From Gordionus sp. m RMFG-2023 (lineage: Eukaryota; Nematomorpha; Gordioida; Chordodea; Parachordodidae), in contig NC_088779.1 of NCBI RefSeq assembly GCF_954871325.1, positions 18,974,846 to 19,038,845 on the forward strand: a stretch of DNA of 64,000 bases, written 5' to 3'. Shown one piece after another: positions 12,410-24,599 of this stretch (its first letter is position 1; each line of letters starts with the position of its first letter). A program made the translations under genes and the position numbers. The notes under the pieces are model-generated. The model was not told the origin of the DNA. It saw nothing but the letters and a program-made list of their open reading frames with translations, and did not search any database.

Positions 12410-12580
12410 ATTTTAAACCAATATATCATTACTGCTAGTTTGATTTATCAACCATTGTTATTGTCCTTGAGTCATATTGGTTTTAAAAACCGACGTCATA
12501 TCTGATTATGTATTGGTATTTTAAACTAAGAAAATATTGGTATTACAAACCAAGAAAATATTGGTAGTATTGCCAGTCCT
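12410..12580. repeat. ACCAATATT-repeat element end
   Basis: The motif ACCAATAT/ATATTGGT recurs about six times in 170 bp in both orientations and ends near GTATTGCCAGTCC. The same repeats occur in a small insert at 52405-52520 that ends in ATTGGTTCCCAGCC. Subterminal repeats plus a CTGG terminus suggest a hAT-like family. Confidence 0.4.
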
Positions 12581-12735
12581 ACTCTTAACCGAATTTCTAA
12601 TTTCTCTACATTTAGAAATGTTTCAAAAATAAAGAAGTCGGCTTTTCCATCATCTCTTTCTTGACATGCACACCTCCCATTGATATCCTTTGTCATGATT
12701 ATCTTCCCCACATCTCTAATCAAACTTACCAAGCT
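12526..12735 (-). other. Unrecognised minus-strand open frame
   Basis: A 68-codon frame reads MVSLIRDVGKIIMTKDINGR, then an acidic/basic stretch, then NVEKLEIRLRVG. Its amino-acid mix is less AT-driven than other frames nearby, and it runs into the ATATTGGT repeats at 12575. It may be a transposase fragment of the element those repeats belong to. I do not recognise the protein. Confidence 0.25.
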
Positions 12736-12999
12736 TTGAAAAAATATAAGCGTGTGAGAACTCAGGCGTTCATATAAACAATCACAGTCTGTGATTTAGT
12801 AATCCTTCTTGCCACTTGTTTTGCCAACTTTTGATTGTTTATTTTGAACCAAATGCATGTATATATTATTCTAATGAATATTATCAGAAATAAATCTATG
12901 ATTATAAACCCAATTGAATCCCCGCGAAATACCCCCCCCCCCCCTTGGAGGACTGCTAAATTATTTTTGTTTTACAAATAATTTGACCCGTATTCATTT

Positions 13000-14190
13000 C
13001 TTTCCATACTGTTACAAAAAAATATAATATTTTCCTACGAAATTTTTTTAATTTTTATCCCAAAATGTGCTCCACCCATCTTCCCATAAATCTGCATTCT
13101 TTTTCCTTTTATGTTATTTAAAAACTTTAATTTCTATTTATAAATTTTCCAAAATCATTCTATAAATTTAATATTAATTGACGCTCATATCCCCTGAATG
13201 GCTTGACAAGTTAAGTTGTTATGCTTAATGTTAATATAATCAAAAGATAAACATTTATAATTTTATACTTTATTTAAAATAAATTGAAAAGGAAACCATT
13301 AACAATATAATATACCTATTTCCTTATTTAACTATAAATTAATATCTTTTTTCCCTTATTTGTTTGATTATATTATATAAGGCTATGGTTTTTATGAATA
13401 GTAAATTGATCAAAATGCAGTGGCGTAATAAGGATTTTTGAGTAGGAGGTGTTCAATTAAAAAAATTTCACGCCGTTTTCTTTACAAACTATAAGCTTCT
13501 TTTATTTCATAAATTAAATAATTATATAATATTTATTTAATTAAAATGTAAACAAAAGTCACAAGGTTTATTTAAATATATATGTATTTTTTATTGAATC
13601 CTTGAGCTTTACTTAAAAATTTAGATGTTTTTCATATTACAATGCCGAAATTTTTGCTAATTTTTCAAGCCTGATTAAAGATTATTTGTTGGCCCGAGCC
13701 CGTCCGTTAACAATAAAAATCACTAATGCTTTGTCCTAATCCCCAAGAAATTCTAATTATTACTTTATGTTTATCTTATTATTTGGCCCGATTTTTTGTT
13801 TAATTTTAGCTTAAGTCTGATTTTGCATGACTCTAATTTACCAACCAGGTAAAACTTCACCCGAAGCGGACCTTAAATAATTTTTCGAGAATTGGCAAAC
13901 TTTACTTCCTGTTCTTATTTAGCCATTTATATAATTATCAGTCATTTTACTGGCAACATATGTAATTGCCTGAATTTAGGAAAGAGAAATAAAAGGATAC
14001 TTATCTAAAATAAATTTTATCCTTATAAAGTATATTATATTTTAAATATTGAATGAATCATTGTTTCTTGTAATTTGATCGAATATCATCTAAAATAATG
14101 ATTAGTTAAAAATTAATTTGAATAATATCTTACTATAAATATTTTCTAAGAATTGAAAAAAAATGGTAATAGGAAATAAGATAAGTGAAT
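13000..14190. other. AT-rich DNA with one hAT-like terminus
   Basis: No gene is seen. At 13420 the sequence CAGTGGCGTAATAAGGATTT followed by a G-rich stretch resembles the left end of common P52rIPK-like hAT elements, but no partner end or coding was found. Confidence 0.4.
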
Positions 14191-14194
14191 ATGT

Positions 14195-14420
14195 GATATA
14201 TTTTATGATACACCGGGTTCCGGACCTGACTTAGGGCCTGGCTTTCAGTTCTCTGATTATTATTAAATGCCTTTATATGTATATAGAGACTTACAAAGTC
14301 CGGCCCATCCGGCAAATTTAAAAAAATTATAGTGGGTCAGGCCTCAAAAATATTTCGGCATTAAAATTTTGATATATTTTTTTAAATTTCAAGCCTAAAT
14401 TTTTATTTTTGAAAATAAAT
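14195..14420. repeat. GGCCCGG-family MITE pieces
   Basis: Two GC-rich blocks (about 14210-14260 and 14285-14350) carry CCGGGTTCCGGACCTG, GGGCCTGG, then GAGACTTACAAAGTCCGGCC. The last is close to the family's GACTTGCAGGCCCGGCC terminus. The copies are decayed, and the open frame on the minus strand here (14133-14315) is only repeat sequence. Confidence 0.45.
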
Positions 14421-14429
14421 TACAGATTG

Positions 14430-16130
14430 GTTGCTCCTTCAATTTTAAGAGCTGTATAACTAATGTACTATTTCTATAAATAAGATAGTTAATTCACAAA
14501 AAAATAAACAGGTTATTATATGTAGGGTTGTTTAAAAAGCCCATTCGCATCGATTTTATAAAAACATCCCGATTATGATTCTAGCAAAATAGCATTATGT
14601 AAGCCTCGAGATTTTCCAAATAGTGGTACCATACCAACCTTTCTGCCATCTATAATTTTCAGTAGGGGCGGACTGGCAATGCTACTGCCTCGTGTTAAGT
14701 GTTTTTAGCGGCCTCATTTTATTTTTATTTAAAAAATCTCATATGAAATGATAATCCTATATTTTATTTTAAGAATTGCACATTTAAAATCATATATTAA
14801 TTGTTATATAAAAACATATTTATCGCAATTGGGGATATAATAAAATATATATTCACATATAAAATAATATTAATTGTACTTATAAAATTATTACTTATTT
14901 TACTATAAAATTTACATACTATACATCATTACACTTGTAAATATAGTTTCCCAAATAGAATTTAAATACTGTATTTAAAGAATATTAATTAGTTTTTAAG
15001 TTAATAAATCTCGCATTAACTCTCAACTTTAGCTCAAATAAACACATACGAGTTCTATTTGCATAAACAATTCTTTTTCAACGGCAACAATAAAAATGTC
15101 TCCAACTTATCGTTTCCCTTATTTGACCCTAGCCTAATTTTTATAATTCTAAATTTACTAGATATTTTTTCACAATTTACTAATATGTTCGCAAAAAAAT
15201 AGATTAATATATGCAGTTGTTGGCAAAGTTGGACAAAAAGTTACAAATAGTGTTACATTACATAAAATATCTTCCATTTTAAAAATATAATGGAAAACTT
15301 TTGTAAACATTATATTTGTTTGTGTAACTTGAAGTAACGTTTGTTTTTTATTACTTTTAAAACATTTTTACGATTTTTTTTAAACAAAAATGATTTTTTC
15401 AATATAAAAATATAATTTTTATAAATATATATTAAACGTTAAAATGGAATATCTGATTGTATTGGGTAACAGAAAACTAAGGAATCCAATAGAACTGCCA
15501 ATAGTATTTCTTATTTTTCAAATCTTTTCTTTGAGATTTAGTTATATATCTTTTTTTTAATTCTTAAATAATGAGAGCCATTGAAAAATTGATTATTGTA
15601 TCAGGACGATGATAAAACGAATTTTGTACTATAGATTGTGAAAAACAGATTGTTTAAAGTTTCATTTAAAAACATTATCACTTTTTTTTTATCATAAATA
15701 GAACCAATAAAAATGATTTTTTTTATTTAGACAGTTTGCAGTACAAATAAAAATTAATTGAAAGAGGGTAATTTCATGACAAATCGACCAGTGATTCTGC
15801 CGACCATCTCAAAAATGAATAAGCCTTGGCATGTTAGTTATTTATGTTGTAAATGTTAATAAAATCAAAATTTTAGAGTGCTAGCTCAACCATATCCAAA
15901 GATATTGCCTTCAAAGTCGAAAATCGAAGTGTATGATTTCAATAAATCTTGTTTTTTGAAAAATACTAAAGATAGAGTTACAAATTATATATGATTTAAT
16001 AGCCCTTAAAATTTTACGTTGGAAAATATCAAAAAATAATTAAAAAATTACAAGTATTTTCTTATTTCCTGTAAAAATAAAAAATTAACATTGTTAGGAA
16101 GGGATTTTTTTTGGGTGTTGATATTTTCTA
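14430..16130. other. AT-rich DNA with a possible element end at 14660
   Basis: CAGTAGGGGCGGACTGGCAAT at 14660 looks like a hAT terminus. An inverted partner, GGCCCTCCGCCCCTG, lies 4.7 kb away at 19350-19364. Without a target duplication or similar subterminal sequence I cannot say they bound one element. No transposase is visible nearby. Confidence 0.35.
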
Positions 16131-16141
16131 AAAAATTTTAT

Positions 16142-16228
16142 TACCTTTATATTAAATGATTTAATAAAAATACCTTTATATTAAATGATTTAATAAAAAT
16201 ACCTTTATATTAAATGATTTAATAAAAA
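16142..16228. repeat. 29-bp tandem repeat, three perfect copies
   Basis: The unit begins TACCTTTATATTAAATG and is present three times head to tail without mismatch. A recent slippage or duplication product. Confidence 0.95.
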
Positions 16229-16390
16229 ATCTCGATAGACATTTTTGTTTTCTTAATTTTATTAAAATTTTTATAAATAAAAAAAGGTAATATAGATGGC
16301 GTTATATAAAAGGATTATATAATATAATATATTTAATAAAAATATTTATATTGGTGTTAAAATTAAATAAATAAATATAACTAATTGATA

Positions 16391-17392
16391 CCTTGGGACA
16401 ATAGGTAAGGAAGCAGCTCATACGGATATGGTTATTAGGACCATATATTTTAAAATTTTATATACAAACAATCAATTATAAAAAAACCACGTTTTAATCT
16501 TATCCCATTTTGCGCTGAGGCGATCATTTGTAGGTATGTCCTGTCACTGTTTTGGGATCTATAATTGTTATTATGTGATTAATAAGCAACAATATTTTTT
16601 CCTCAATTGTGGGGTATAAGAAGGATGGTGATGGTTCATGGGGTGTAAAAAGGAAATATATATCTCCTCAGTAATTTCATTCTTTTTAGTACTATGGCTA
16701 ACCACCAAAAATGGTCATAAACACATGTTACCAATCCTTTAATATCAGTAAAAGGGAAATTATCGGCATTTGAGATATTGTTAATTTGAAAGTCCTCATC
16801 ATATGAATATTGATTTAAGTTTACTTAAACTCACTCGAGTTCCTAGAATCGGACAAGCTAAATTGAATCTTTCAAATAGTTTGTATTGTTTGTTGGTTAT
16901 ATGTAAAATTTACTAATGGCATGTTTTGTTTTGCAAACTGATATAAATCAACTGGTGTTAAAATGTGTCCAGAACTGGTGCGCTGAAGGCTTGAACGTGC
17001 CGCTAATCTTATAATGTTCGGCCAAGGCCCTCACATGGACCTTTGTGGGATGTAGTTGAAAAATGTCATTCAGCTGCTCCACCAAAATTTGATTCATGAT
17101 AACACAGATTTATAAAAAAAATTATATTGCGCAGCTGTTACGTCAGTAATATATTTTACTTGGCTTTTTTGCTGAATTTATTCATCAAAAATATAACGAT
17201 AATATATACCCAACAAGTGAAAGGTTATATCTACAAATTATGGCCTCATGAATTTCTATTAATAAGATACAATAAAAATAAGAAGTTTTTATAATAGTTT
17301 GAATAAAACAAATTTAAAATGTTTATTTTCCAATATAGCGTCTTAATAATAGTCATATCTGTATGGGCTGCTTCCTTACTTATTGCCCCAGG
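16391..17392 (-). mobile_element. 1.0-kb TIR DNA element with degraded coding
   Basis: The ends start CCTTGGGACAATAGGTAAGG and, from the other side, CCTGGGGCAATAAGTAAGG, and the match continues for about 60 bp through GAAGCAGC and CATAC. On the minus strand, the block at about 17105-16970 reads NQILVEQLNDIFQLHPTKVH followed by VRALAEHYKISGTFKPSAHQF. A second block (about 16830-16520) contains GLVTCVYDHFWWLAIV and, after shifts, ITIIDPKTVTGHTYK. The latter resembles a small WP-type domain I remember from transposon-linked proteins of invertebrates. Superfamily unknown; interrupted by stops. Confidence 0.55.
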
Positions 17393-17694
17393 ACATCATA
17401 TTGGTTATACTTAATCGATTTTTTAAACGGAGACAAAAATGATTTTATATGAAAAATTAGTTTATTATCGAATGAATGCTTTAAGTTTAAATTGGTAAAC
17501 TTTTATTTTATTAAGTTAGTCAGTAAAATATAAATAAATTAGTTTCGTTTCTTTATTATACAGCGTTATATTTTAAACTTTAGAGAAAAATGAATCAATA
17601 AAAATTTTTATCTTGATTTTCTATTTTCATTTATTCTTATTTCTATGTAACGAAGAACTTATTTGTAATTACATGTTCTAAATAAATATAACAT

Positions 17695-17822
17695 AACCGT
17701 TAGTTTTTTTTGAAATGACGATGGTAATTTAGCCGTTATATTTTATAACAGTAACTATTAGCTTTTTTGAAGGGACGATGGTAATTTAGCCGTTATATTT
17801 CATGACAGTAACCGTTAACTTT
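17695..17822. repeat. Two-copy tandem repeat, about 60 bp
   Basis: Two adjacent copies share GACGATGGTAATTTAGCCGT followed by TATATTT and ACAGTAAC, with a few differences. No coding. Confidence 0.8.
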
Positions 17823-17869
17823 TATTAAGTAGCATACACAACTCTGGTTGTGTGCATTTCATAGCATCA

Positions 17870-18110
17870 AAGAATCTCATAGATACATATTAAACATTAC
17901 TTATTGAATTTACTATTATCTCGCAAGATTTCAACGTTTATTAGACTCCACTATCACAAATTATATCAATATTTTTATTAGCCTGACTATTAAATCTTTG
18001 TAAATACGAAATGAAGACAATTCATGTCCTAATTTGTCACTGAATACATTTTCTAATTGTGAAACTTTCTTTAAGGTTAGAAGTATCTTAGATATTTATT
18101 TCATCAACAC
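17870..18110 (-). repeat. Repeat shared in inverted orientation with 48.2 kb
   Basis: On the minus strand the segment contains LENVFSDKLGHELSSF and RIYKDLIVRL. A diverged copy on the plus strand at about 48235-48345 gives ENVFSDKL then KLSSF and RIYKY. Two copies with a similar peptide indicate a transposon-derived coding remnant. I do not recognise the family. Confidence 0.45.
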
Positions 18111-18119
18111 ACTCGCTAT

Positions 18120-20980
18120 AGTCTCTTTATTCACCAAAAATCTTATTTGTTAAATTTAACTATTTATTATTTGTTAAATTGTAGGACGAATTACTTTAAA
18201 AATATAGAGATTAATCGGATCTTCAAGCGTTTATCTTTGCATTCATCACTATACATTCATCACTATACATCCTCTTTATTAGACTTATTCGAGTTTTTAA
18301 TACATTTTGTATCCAGATGTTATCTGTCAGTTACAAATCAGGAATATTTCCTTTAAATTTCTATCCATTTTTTAGCTAATAGAGGTGAACGTTATAAAAA
18401 ATCCAGAAGACTTGGCATCTTCAATTTCAAAGTGGATTTTCTATATTTTTAGTTTAAAGATATAATGAGACCCACCATATTATTTCAAAAAAATTAATCG
18501 GATTTAACGTTTAAAATTGGCTCAGATTCTCAATTAAATATTTAGTCACTGATCAGGCTGGATTTTACCTTATAGAGATCGTGAATAAGCTTCCTTCGTC
18601 ATATAACTAAGGTCTTTCATGTGGACCATCTTTCTACCTATTTTCTTGGCAACTTAGCCACTTCCTTTAGCCAGATAAATTATTTTCGCCAAGATCAGCT
18701 GCTGTCTTGTACTATATATTTGCAAACTAATAGTTTGCTACCTATCTCCCTTTTTTAATATTAAATTTATAATTTTAACTAACTAGAATAACATTAATAA
18801 ATAATTAAAGGTTGTCTTTGACATAGAATAATTTGATAACTTCTTCCCTGGATTTTAATTTATCGGCAAGTTTTGGCATTCTTTTTCTACTTTTGCTCCT
18901 GAAAATAGAATTTTCTAAATGGTATCTAAGTATATTATCAATTTTTGATATAATTTATATCATCTCAAGGAATTCGCATGTTTTAAATTTACAAAATTTA
19001 TAAGGGCTTGATTATGGTTCGATCCTCTGTAGGATTTGCTTCTTTCAAATATGCATATTGTTGCATAGATATTATTGCATTTATTATTTTAAAGCAAATT
19101 GAATTCTATTTAATATAAAATTACGTAATATAAATCAATCAAACTTGATTTTCATTTAGATAAACACGCATTTTTTTTTGAAAAAAACCCATAAAATAGC
19201 AATTAAATGATAATCTAAAAAATGTATTAATAGGATATTCTAGATGCTAAAAAAGAAAATATGAAAATTTTTAATATACAAAAATATAAATATAAGAGTA
19301 AAGTCATAACCTATGTGATAAATAAAAATAATATTTTATATGGCCTTATGGCCCTCCGCCCCTGATTTCCAGGCTTACTTAATATTATTTTGGCTAAAAT
19401 TTTAATCAGGTCATTTTTAAAAATGACCTAAATAGGGCTTTTAACACTAATAATTATATGATACAATCACAAATAAATACTGATATCAAAGCACATTTTA
19501 CTTATAAAAAGGTTGCTATATAAATAGATTGCCATAGGGTAGTGTTATAAGAACCAGTGAACATTGGGAAAATTAGACATGAACATTAAAAATATACTGG
19601 CTGGGAAAATTCATATATTTCATAAAATTTTAACGACCCGGGCCAGGAAAAAAATCCGGATATTTAATTGATTAAATGAACTTAGAAGGTGCATGTCAGC
19701 TCATTTTGACTAATTGAAATATAAAGCTAAATAGAGGCTGGCCAGTCTACATCTATAGCCGTTTAAGACACTTCTCCCCTCTTTGAAGCACCTATTTTTC
19801 ACACTAATGATAGTATTGCTGGGAAAATTAAATGAGATACAATATACTCCTAAACTAATGATTGTATTTTTACTGACATTTTTAAAATAATGTTTATAAT
19901 ATATGCTTTATTTTTTTTTAATAGTTACTAGTATTTTTTTTATAAATATTATATTTTAAAATATAGAAATGTGTGCTGATTTATATTTTTTAGGGCCCAC
20001 ACTAAAATGATTAATATTTTCTTTATGCAAATTTGTATTTCTAAAAATCGCATTGTATATAATATCTGCTATGTATAGTAGCATTATTTAAACGTCGATA
20101 AAAAAATTATTTAAATTAATATGATCTCATTTACATATTTCTGTTACTAATAATTCGAAAGGCGTTTAGGATTTTGTCTCTATTCGCTCACTCCTCATTA
20201 AAATATTTTTTATTAATTGGCGATGAGATCTTTAAAAATAATTCAATATTATATTATGAATTAGCTTGCGATTTATATACCAATAAATTAACGTTGTCAA
20301 CCCCGATTTTTTAAAAATATTTTAACTTATTATTTTATTTACTAAAATTTATCCAAATGTATTTATTATTAGTAACCTTTAGTAACTAGTAATCACAATC
20401 TAGATTAAAATAATTCTAAATTACTTTGATTTGTTTTCTTTTTAAAAATTGACTTACAATGTTATTGAAAATTTTAATTATAATAATGAATAAATTTTCA
20501 TTTTTAATATTCTGAATTAAAAATAAAATTATTGAACATAAACTATAATTTTTACTCAATCTATACTTAAGTTGCATCCAAAACTTATTTCAGATCTTGA
20601 TATTTGAATTTAAACCATAAATTTATTTTAATAACATACTTCAATGGTTCTACCAATGTTCATGAAAAGTTTTAAATACAAATTTAAATTTTAACACATC
20701 AAAAGTAACTATTTAATTTTTCACATTTTCTATAAAACTTGCTCAAACTAATTATTAATTCTAAATGACGGGTAATTGTTTTGAATGATCAATTTCTATA
20801 CATACTCACTACCATATGTCCATTTAATAGTGGGAGTTTCGTATTTAAAAGTTTGCAATCTAACGATTTTTTAGCCCTTTTTCACCAACTTTTATTTTTA
20901 ATATTTTTTGCTTTGAGGCAAAGTACTTTTTCTAATTCCTCAATGTTTGGCTATCGATTGAACCCATCTGAAATTTCATT
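18120..20980. other. Largely featureless DNA
   Basis: No supported gene. The stretch 18400-18740 is less AT-rich than average but gives no recognisable protein on either strand. 19620-19640 has a GACCCGGGCCAGG scrap of the GC-rich MITE family, and 19730-19800 resembles part of the 5700 MITE. The frames at 18147-18356 and 20781-20987 are unconvincing. Confidence 0.4.
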
Positions 20981-20984
20981 AGGC

Positions 20985-21135
20985 TAATTTACTACTTCCG
21001 AGACTAAACGGCAGGAGGTAAATGGCAAATTTGTGGAGCAACAATTTCCCAGGGTAACGACGCTACAAAATATTTACCGATTTATCATTCTAGAGATGAA
21101 ACCATTTTGGATGAAATGATACCTAAAACCTTATG
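20985..21135 (+). other. Small GC-richer patch with two overlapping open frames
   Basis: Two plus-strand frames stay open across about 130 bp. One reads KRQEVNGKFVEQQFPRVTTL, the other GKWQICGATISQGNDATKYL. Composition differs from the flanks. It could be an exon or an old transposon scrap; only one frame, if either, can be real. Not recognised. Confidence 0.2.
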
Positions 21136-21689
21136 TAAATCTCGTAACAACTGATGAGTCAAAAGTCAACTCACTATCTAATCATACAGGCACTTTTATC
21201 ACGTGGTTGGGGCTTATCTTCACTGAAATATGATTAGATGATTAGAGTGGATTTAGATGTTTATCATTTTTTGTTAAAAATAATTAGTAAAACTCTACCC
21301 CTAACTCATTATGTGTTTTTATGAAATAAACGAATTTAAACATTCTTATTTATTTTATTAAAAATTAAATAAACTATAAGAAAGAAAAAAATAGTACTAT
21401 TTAAACAATTGCAAATATAATAATCACAGGTAATTTTTTATATAGAGATGATCAAATTTTATATTACTAGAAAATAACTTACAAAAACCAATCACATCAT
21501 TTTTTTTCCTCACATACTTTACTAGGTATAATAGTAATAAATTTAGAGACTAATCATTATAATTTTTATTTTTAGTCAACCAAACATTCAACATTATAAA
21601 ATAAAATATATTTTGACAAAAAGAACACAAATGTATATACACTTTTTTCATATTTGGCTGAAACACACGAACTGTGAAATGCCGTATTG

Positions 21690-21860
21690 GTATATTTTAT
21701 CGGGTTGAAAACTTTTTTTAAAACCCATCTCATAAAAAAAAATTTTTTTACACGGGCCTGGCAGAATTTTTTAAAAATAACTGATCGGACCTGAAAATAT
21801 AAAACCAGGACCGGGCCGAAATTTTTTTGCAAACCTGGACCGAACCTGCAATTGGTGATA
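21690..21860. repeat. GGCCCGG-family MITE copy
   Basis: Blocks CACGGGCCTGGCAG, CAGGACCGGGCCGAA and CCGAACCTGCAATTGG are separated by A/T runs. This is the same organisation as the nested MITE at 8507, and the end resembles CCTGCAAG. The minus-strand frame through it (21572-21892) is repeat sequence. Confidence 0.5.
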
Positions 21861-22289
21861 TATATTTTTAAAAAAAAACTAATTCTATACAAAATTTTAT
21901 ATAATCATATTTAATATTATTTGTAATTCTGAAAATTCTCGCCACTTCATATTTTCAGGCGCCTATGAAGGAATTTGCTATGGTAGGTAGGATAATTAAT
22001 TTTTTTTAGAATTATTCAGTATTAAGGAATATTTTATGTTTCAGAAATTTATTATACTATAAAATAAATATCTCAAAAAAGAATAAAAAAAATGTTCGAA
22101 ATATTGATTAATTCACAAAAATGTTCAATGTTCTTAAGAATTATTGTATATAAACTTCAAAGTATATATGAAAAAAAATATAGTGTATTAAAAAATTCGA
22201 AAATATATATATGAGAAGTATATTATAATTATAATATGAAATTCAATCTTCTTTGGGATTGAGCTAATTTTTTAATTATTTCATCAGCC

Positions 22290-22460
22290 TTTCTTCTTTA
22301 CAGAAAGAGAATAGCAGAGGAGAAAATATTAGGCAAGTCTGAAGATGCATAATGGCACAAGGGTTTGGATAGCGAAATTTCGAGCCTTAGACTATGGCTG
22401 AAATATTTACTTGGTCCTTTTTAAAAATCGGCTCAACCATTATATAACATTAATTTTCAG
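22290..22460. mobile_element. MITE nested in third hAT copy
   Basis: It contains GCGAAATTTCGAGCCTTAG, GGCTGAAATATTTAC and AAAAATCGGCTCAACC. This order matches the well-bounded MITE at 49869-50048 and a third copy near 26010-26150. It interrupts the coding tail of the hAT copy. Exact ends are not clear. Confidence 0.55.
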
Positions 22461-22629
22461 GTATGTTTTTATCTTTGTTAAAGGTGAAAATTTCTTGAAG
22501 TACTTTTGGGTAAAGTTACCAAAATATATAATAATTTTAATTCTAAATGTGAAGCATCTCTAGCATTTTTAGGATGAACCATATTTAATCTTTTATACCA
22601 TAGTTTGCATGCTAGTAATGCATCATGGA

Positions 22630-23981
22630 CAGAGTTGTTGAACCCTAATTTTAAAAGTAGCGCGCTTCTGCTATCGCTACTCATCAAAAAAAAATTACCG
22701 CACTATTAGCTACTATTTTTTAAAAGCAGCGTTAGCTACTTTTTAAGCTACTTTTTATTAAAAAATTTAGAAATAAATTTATTTTATTTTTTGCTTATAA
22801 TTTAATTGCATAGTATAATACATAGAATCATAATTTATAAATATTTAAATAGTTAGTTTTGATTATAAAAAAATTTATTTAAAAAGACTAAAATATTTTA
22901 TACGTAATAAAAATAACTATTTATGGTAATATTCATTTTTTATTTATTTTTTTTCATTTTAATAATAAAATCATTTCTATACTATCATCCCCAAGTCTAT
23001 AGCGACGATCAGATAGTATAAGTTTCCTTACTAAATAATCTCTCAACACTAGCACTTGCGCGCAAGGCAGTATTTAATTTTATATACATATAAGAAAAAT
23101 TTACAAGAATACTCATTTGTATTTTTAGATTTATAAAACGCGTCTAGGGGATTTTCTATTAAATTAGTATCCTTTATTTCAAAAAAAATTATCAATGGAA
23201 ATGATAACTAGGGCATCTTTCTTTGTTTGCTCTCTCAATCATTAGTACCTGGCAAAAAATTATTGTACCAGGGGATAGAATTTTAATCATCATGGTAAAT
23301 GATGGATTATCATTCAATGACATTAGCTGAAATGTATTAATTATAAAATCCTCAATAACTTTATCAGCCAGTTTCTGAGATGTGCAATTTTATTAATCGA
23401 TTTAGCTTGAATTGAATAGGTCTTTTTGAATGTAGCCCTATACGAAAATTATTAATATGTTTTTATATCTCTTTAAAGTTGGCATGCTTACATAATAAAA
23501 ATACCATTAGAATTTAAAAATGATAATTACCTTTAGGTGTTTTTGAGGTCTAAGCTACTTGAGGATATATTTTTTACAGTTTTAACAAATAAATTTGTAG
23601 CCACCTTTTGTTTTTACATTAATATGAAAATATTTTCAAATTTTGGAATTGGAAAATTTGTATTATTGTACATTTTCTTTCAGGGTATCTTCCATTTCAT
23701 TAATATCATAATTGTCTGACTCACTTACATCGATTTCAAATTGATAATATAAATTTCAATTTCAAAATTAAAGAATAAATTGCAAAAATTATAATTAATT
23801 ATGATATTATATTTAAATTTTCATGTTTATGGTTACATTCATTATATTTTTAAAAATTTCAAAAAAAGGAGCGCGCTAATAAATATTTCGAAAAAAAGTA
23901 GCTCGTTATTAGCTATAGCTACCAAAAATATAGCGCTCTACATTAGCGCGCTACATATAGTAAGCTACTTTAACAACTCTG
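22630..23981 (-). mobile_element. hAT element with AGCGCGCT subterminal repeats
   Basis: The ends are inverted (CAGAGTTGTT inward on both sides). They are followed by clusters of AGTAGC and AGCGCGCTA in the first and last 120 bp, and there is an AT-rich interior. A minus-strand fragment near 23075-22960 reads ALRASASVERLFSKET, the hAT dimerisation motif. The flanks (ATCATGGA and GCCATGAA) look like a decayed 8-bp target duplication. The element splits the older hAT copy at 22230-24590. It is non-functional: only scraps of transposase remain. Confidence 0.8.
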
Positions 23982-24599
23982 GCCATGAAATACTTTAGCA
24001 TCTTCACAATATCAAGATTTGAAATAGGTTCGGAAGGATTCTGCGGTAATAAGTGTTGCCTGATTAATCAAGAACCTTAAGAGGGGTATAAAGACATATA
24101 TTTTATAGTATTCTTCGGTCCCTATATTAAATTGAATGAAACGATGGACTTACCTTTCTGCAAGTTGAGATAATATTAAATTCATAGAGCGCTGCTTTTG
24201 ACTCAACAATGGTATATAATTTATGAAATTCGTCATCTATATTTGCCCCAATTTCCTTAAATTCTAATATAATGCTTTCACCTATTTTCATAATTTCAAA
24301 TCAAATCGAAAATATTTTACTTTAGTTTTGCAGGGGAAAGGTTTTAAATGATTTACTGGGAAATTTTAAAATGGTAGATAATATAACGCTAAGGAAAATT
24401 TTAAATCGACATTAATTCATAGAATAAATTAGTTTGTTTTTGCTTTGAATATGATAAATAAATGTAAATTGGAATGTATATGCGATAAGAGGTAGGAATC
24501 TATTTTTGAAAGTATTTAAGCGAGCATCTAAATTTTTTTACCTTGGGGATTTGCCCCCTCCCCTTTCGCAAGGTACGCATCTGCATGTGTTAGAATCAT

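Larger units (their letters stand above)
22230..24590 (-). mobile_element. hAT transposon remnant, third copy, split by two insertions
   Basis: This belongs to the same family as the tandem copies at 7.6-10.8 kb, on the opposite strand. Minus-strand blocks in order are a C-rich end near 24570-24540; a piece at about 24290-24180 with GESIILEFKEIGANIDDEF and TIVESKAALYEFNI; a YYKIYVFIPLLRF-like block near 24080; and, after a 1.35-kb insertion, VHDALLACKLWYKRLNMVHP and ELKLLYILVTLPKST at 22640-22480. After a MITE comes a tail EIIKKLAQSQRRLNFI near 22280-22235. The segment equal to the QAVTAF block of the other copies is missing. Shifts and stops are present. Confidence 0.75.

Noticed and set aside
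14660-19364. A single 4.7-kb hAT bounded by GGGGCGGACTGG and GGCCCTCCGCCCCTG
   Set aside because: No target duplication, no shared subterminal sequence and no transposase between; kept only as two possible ends.
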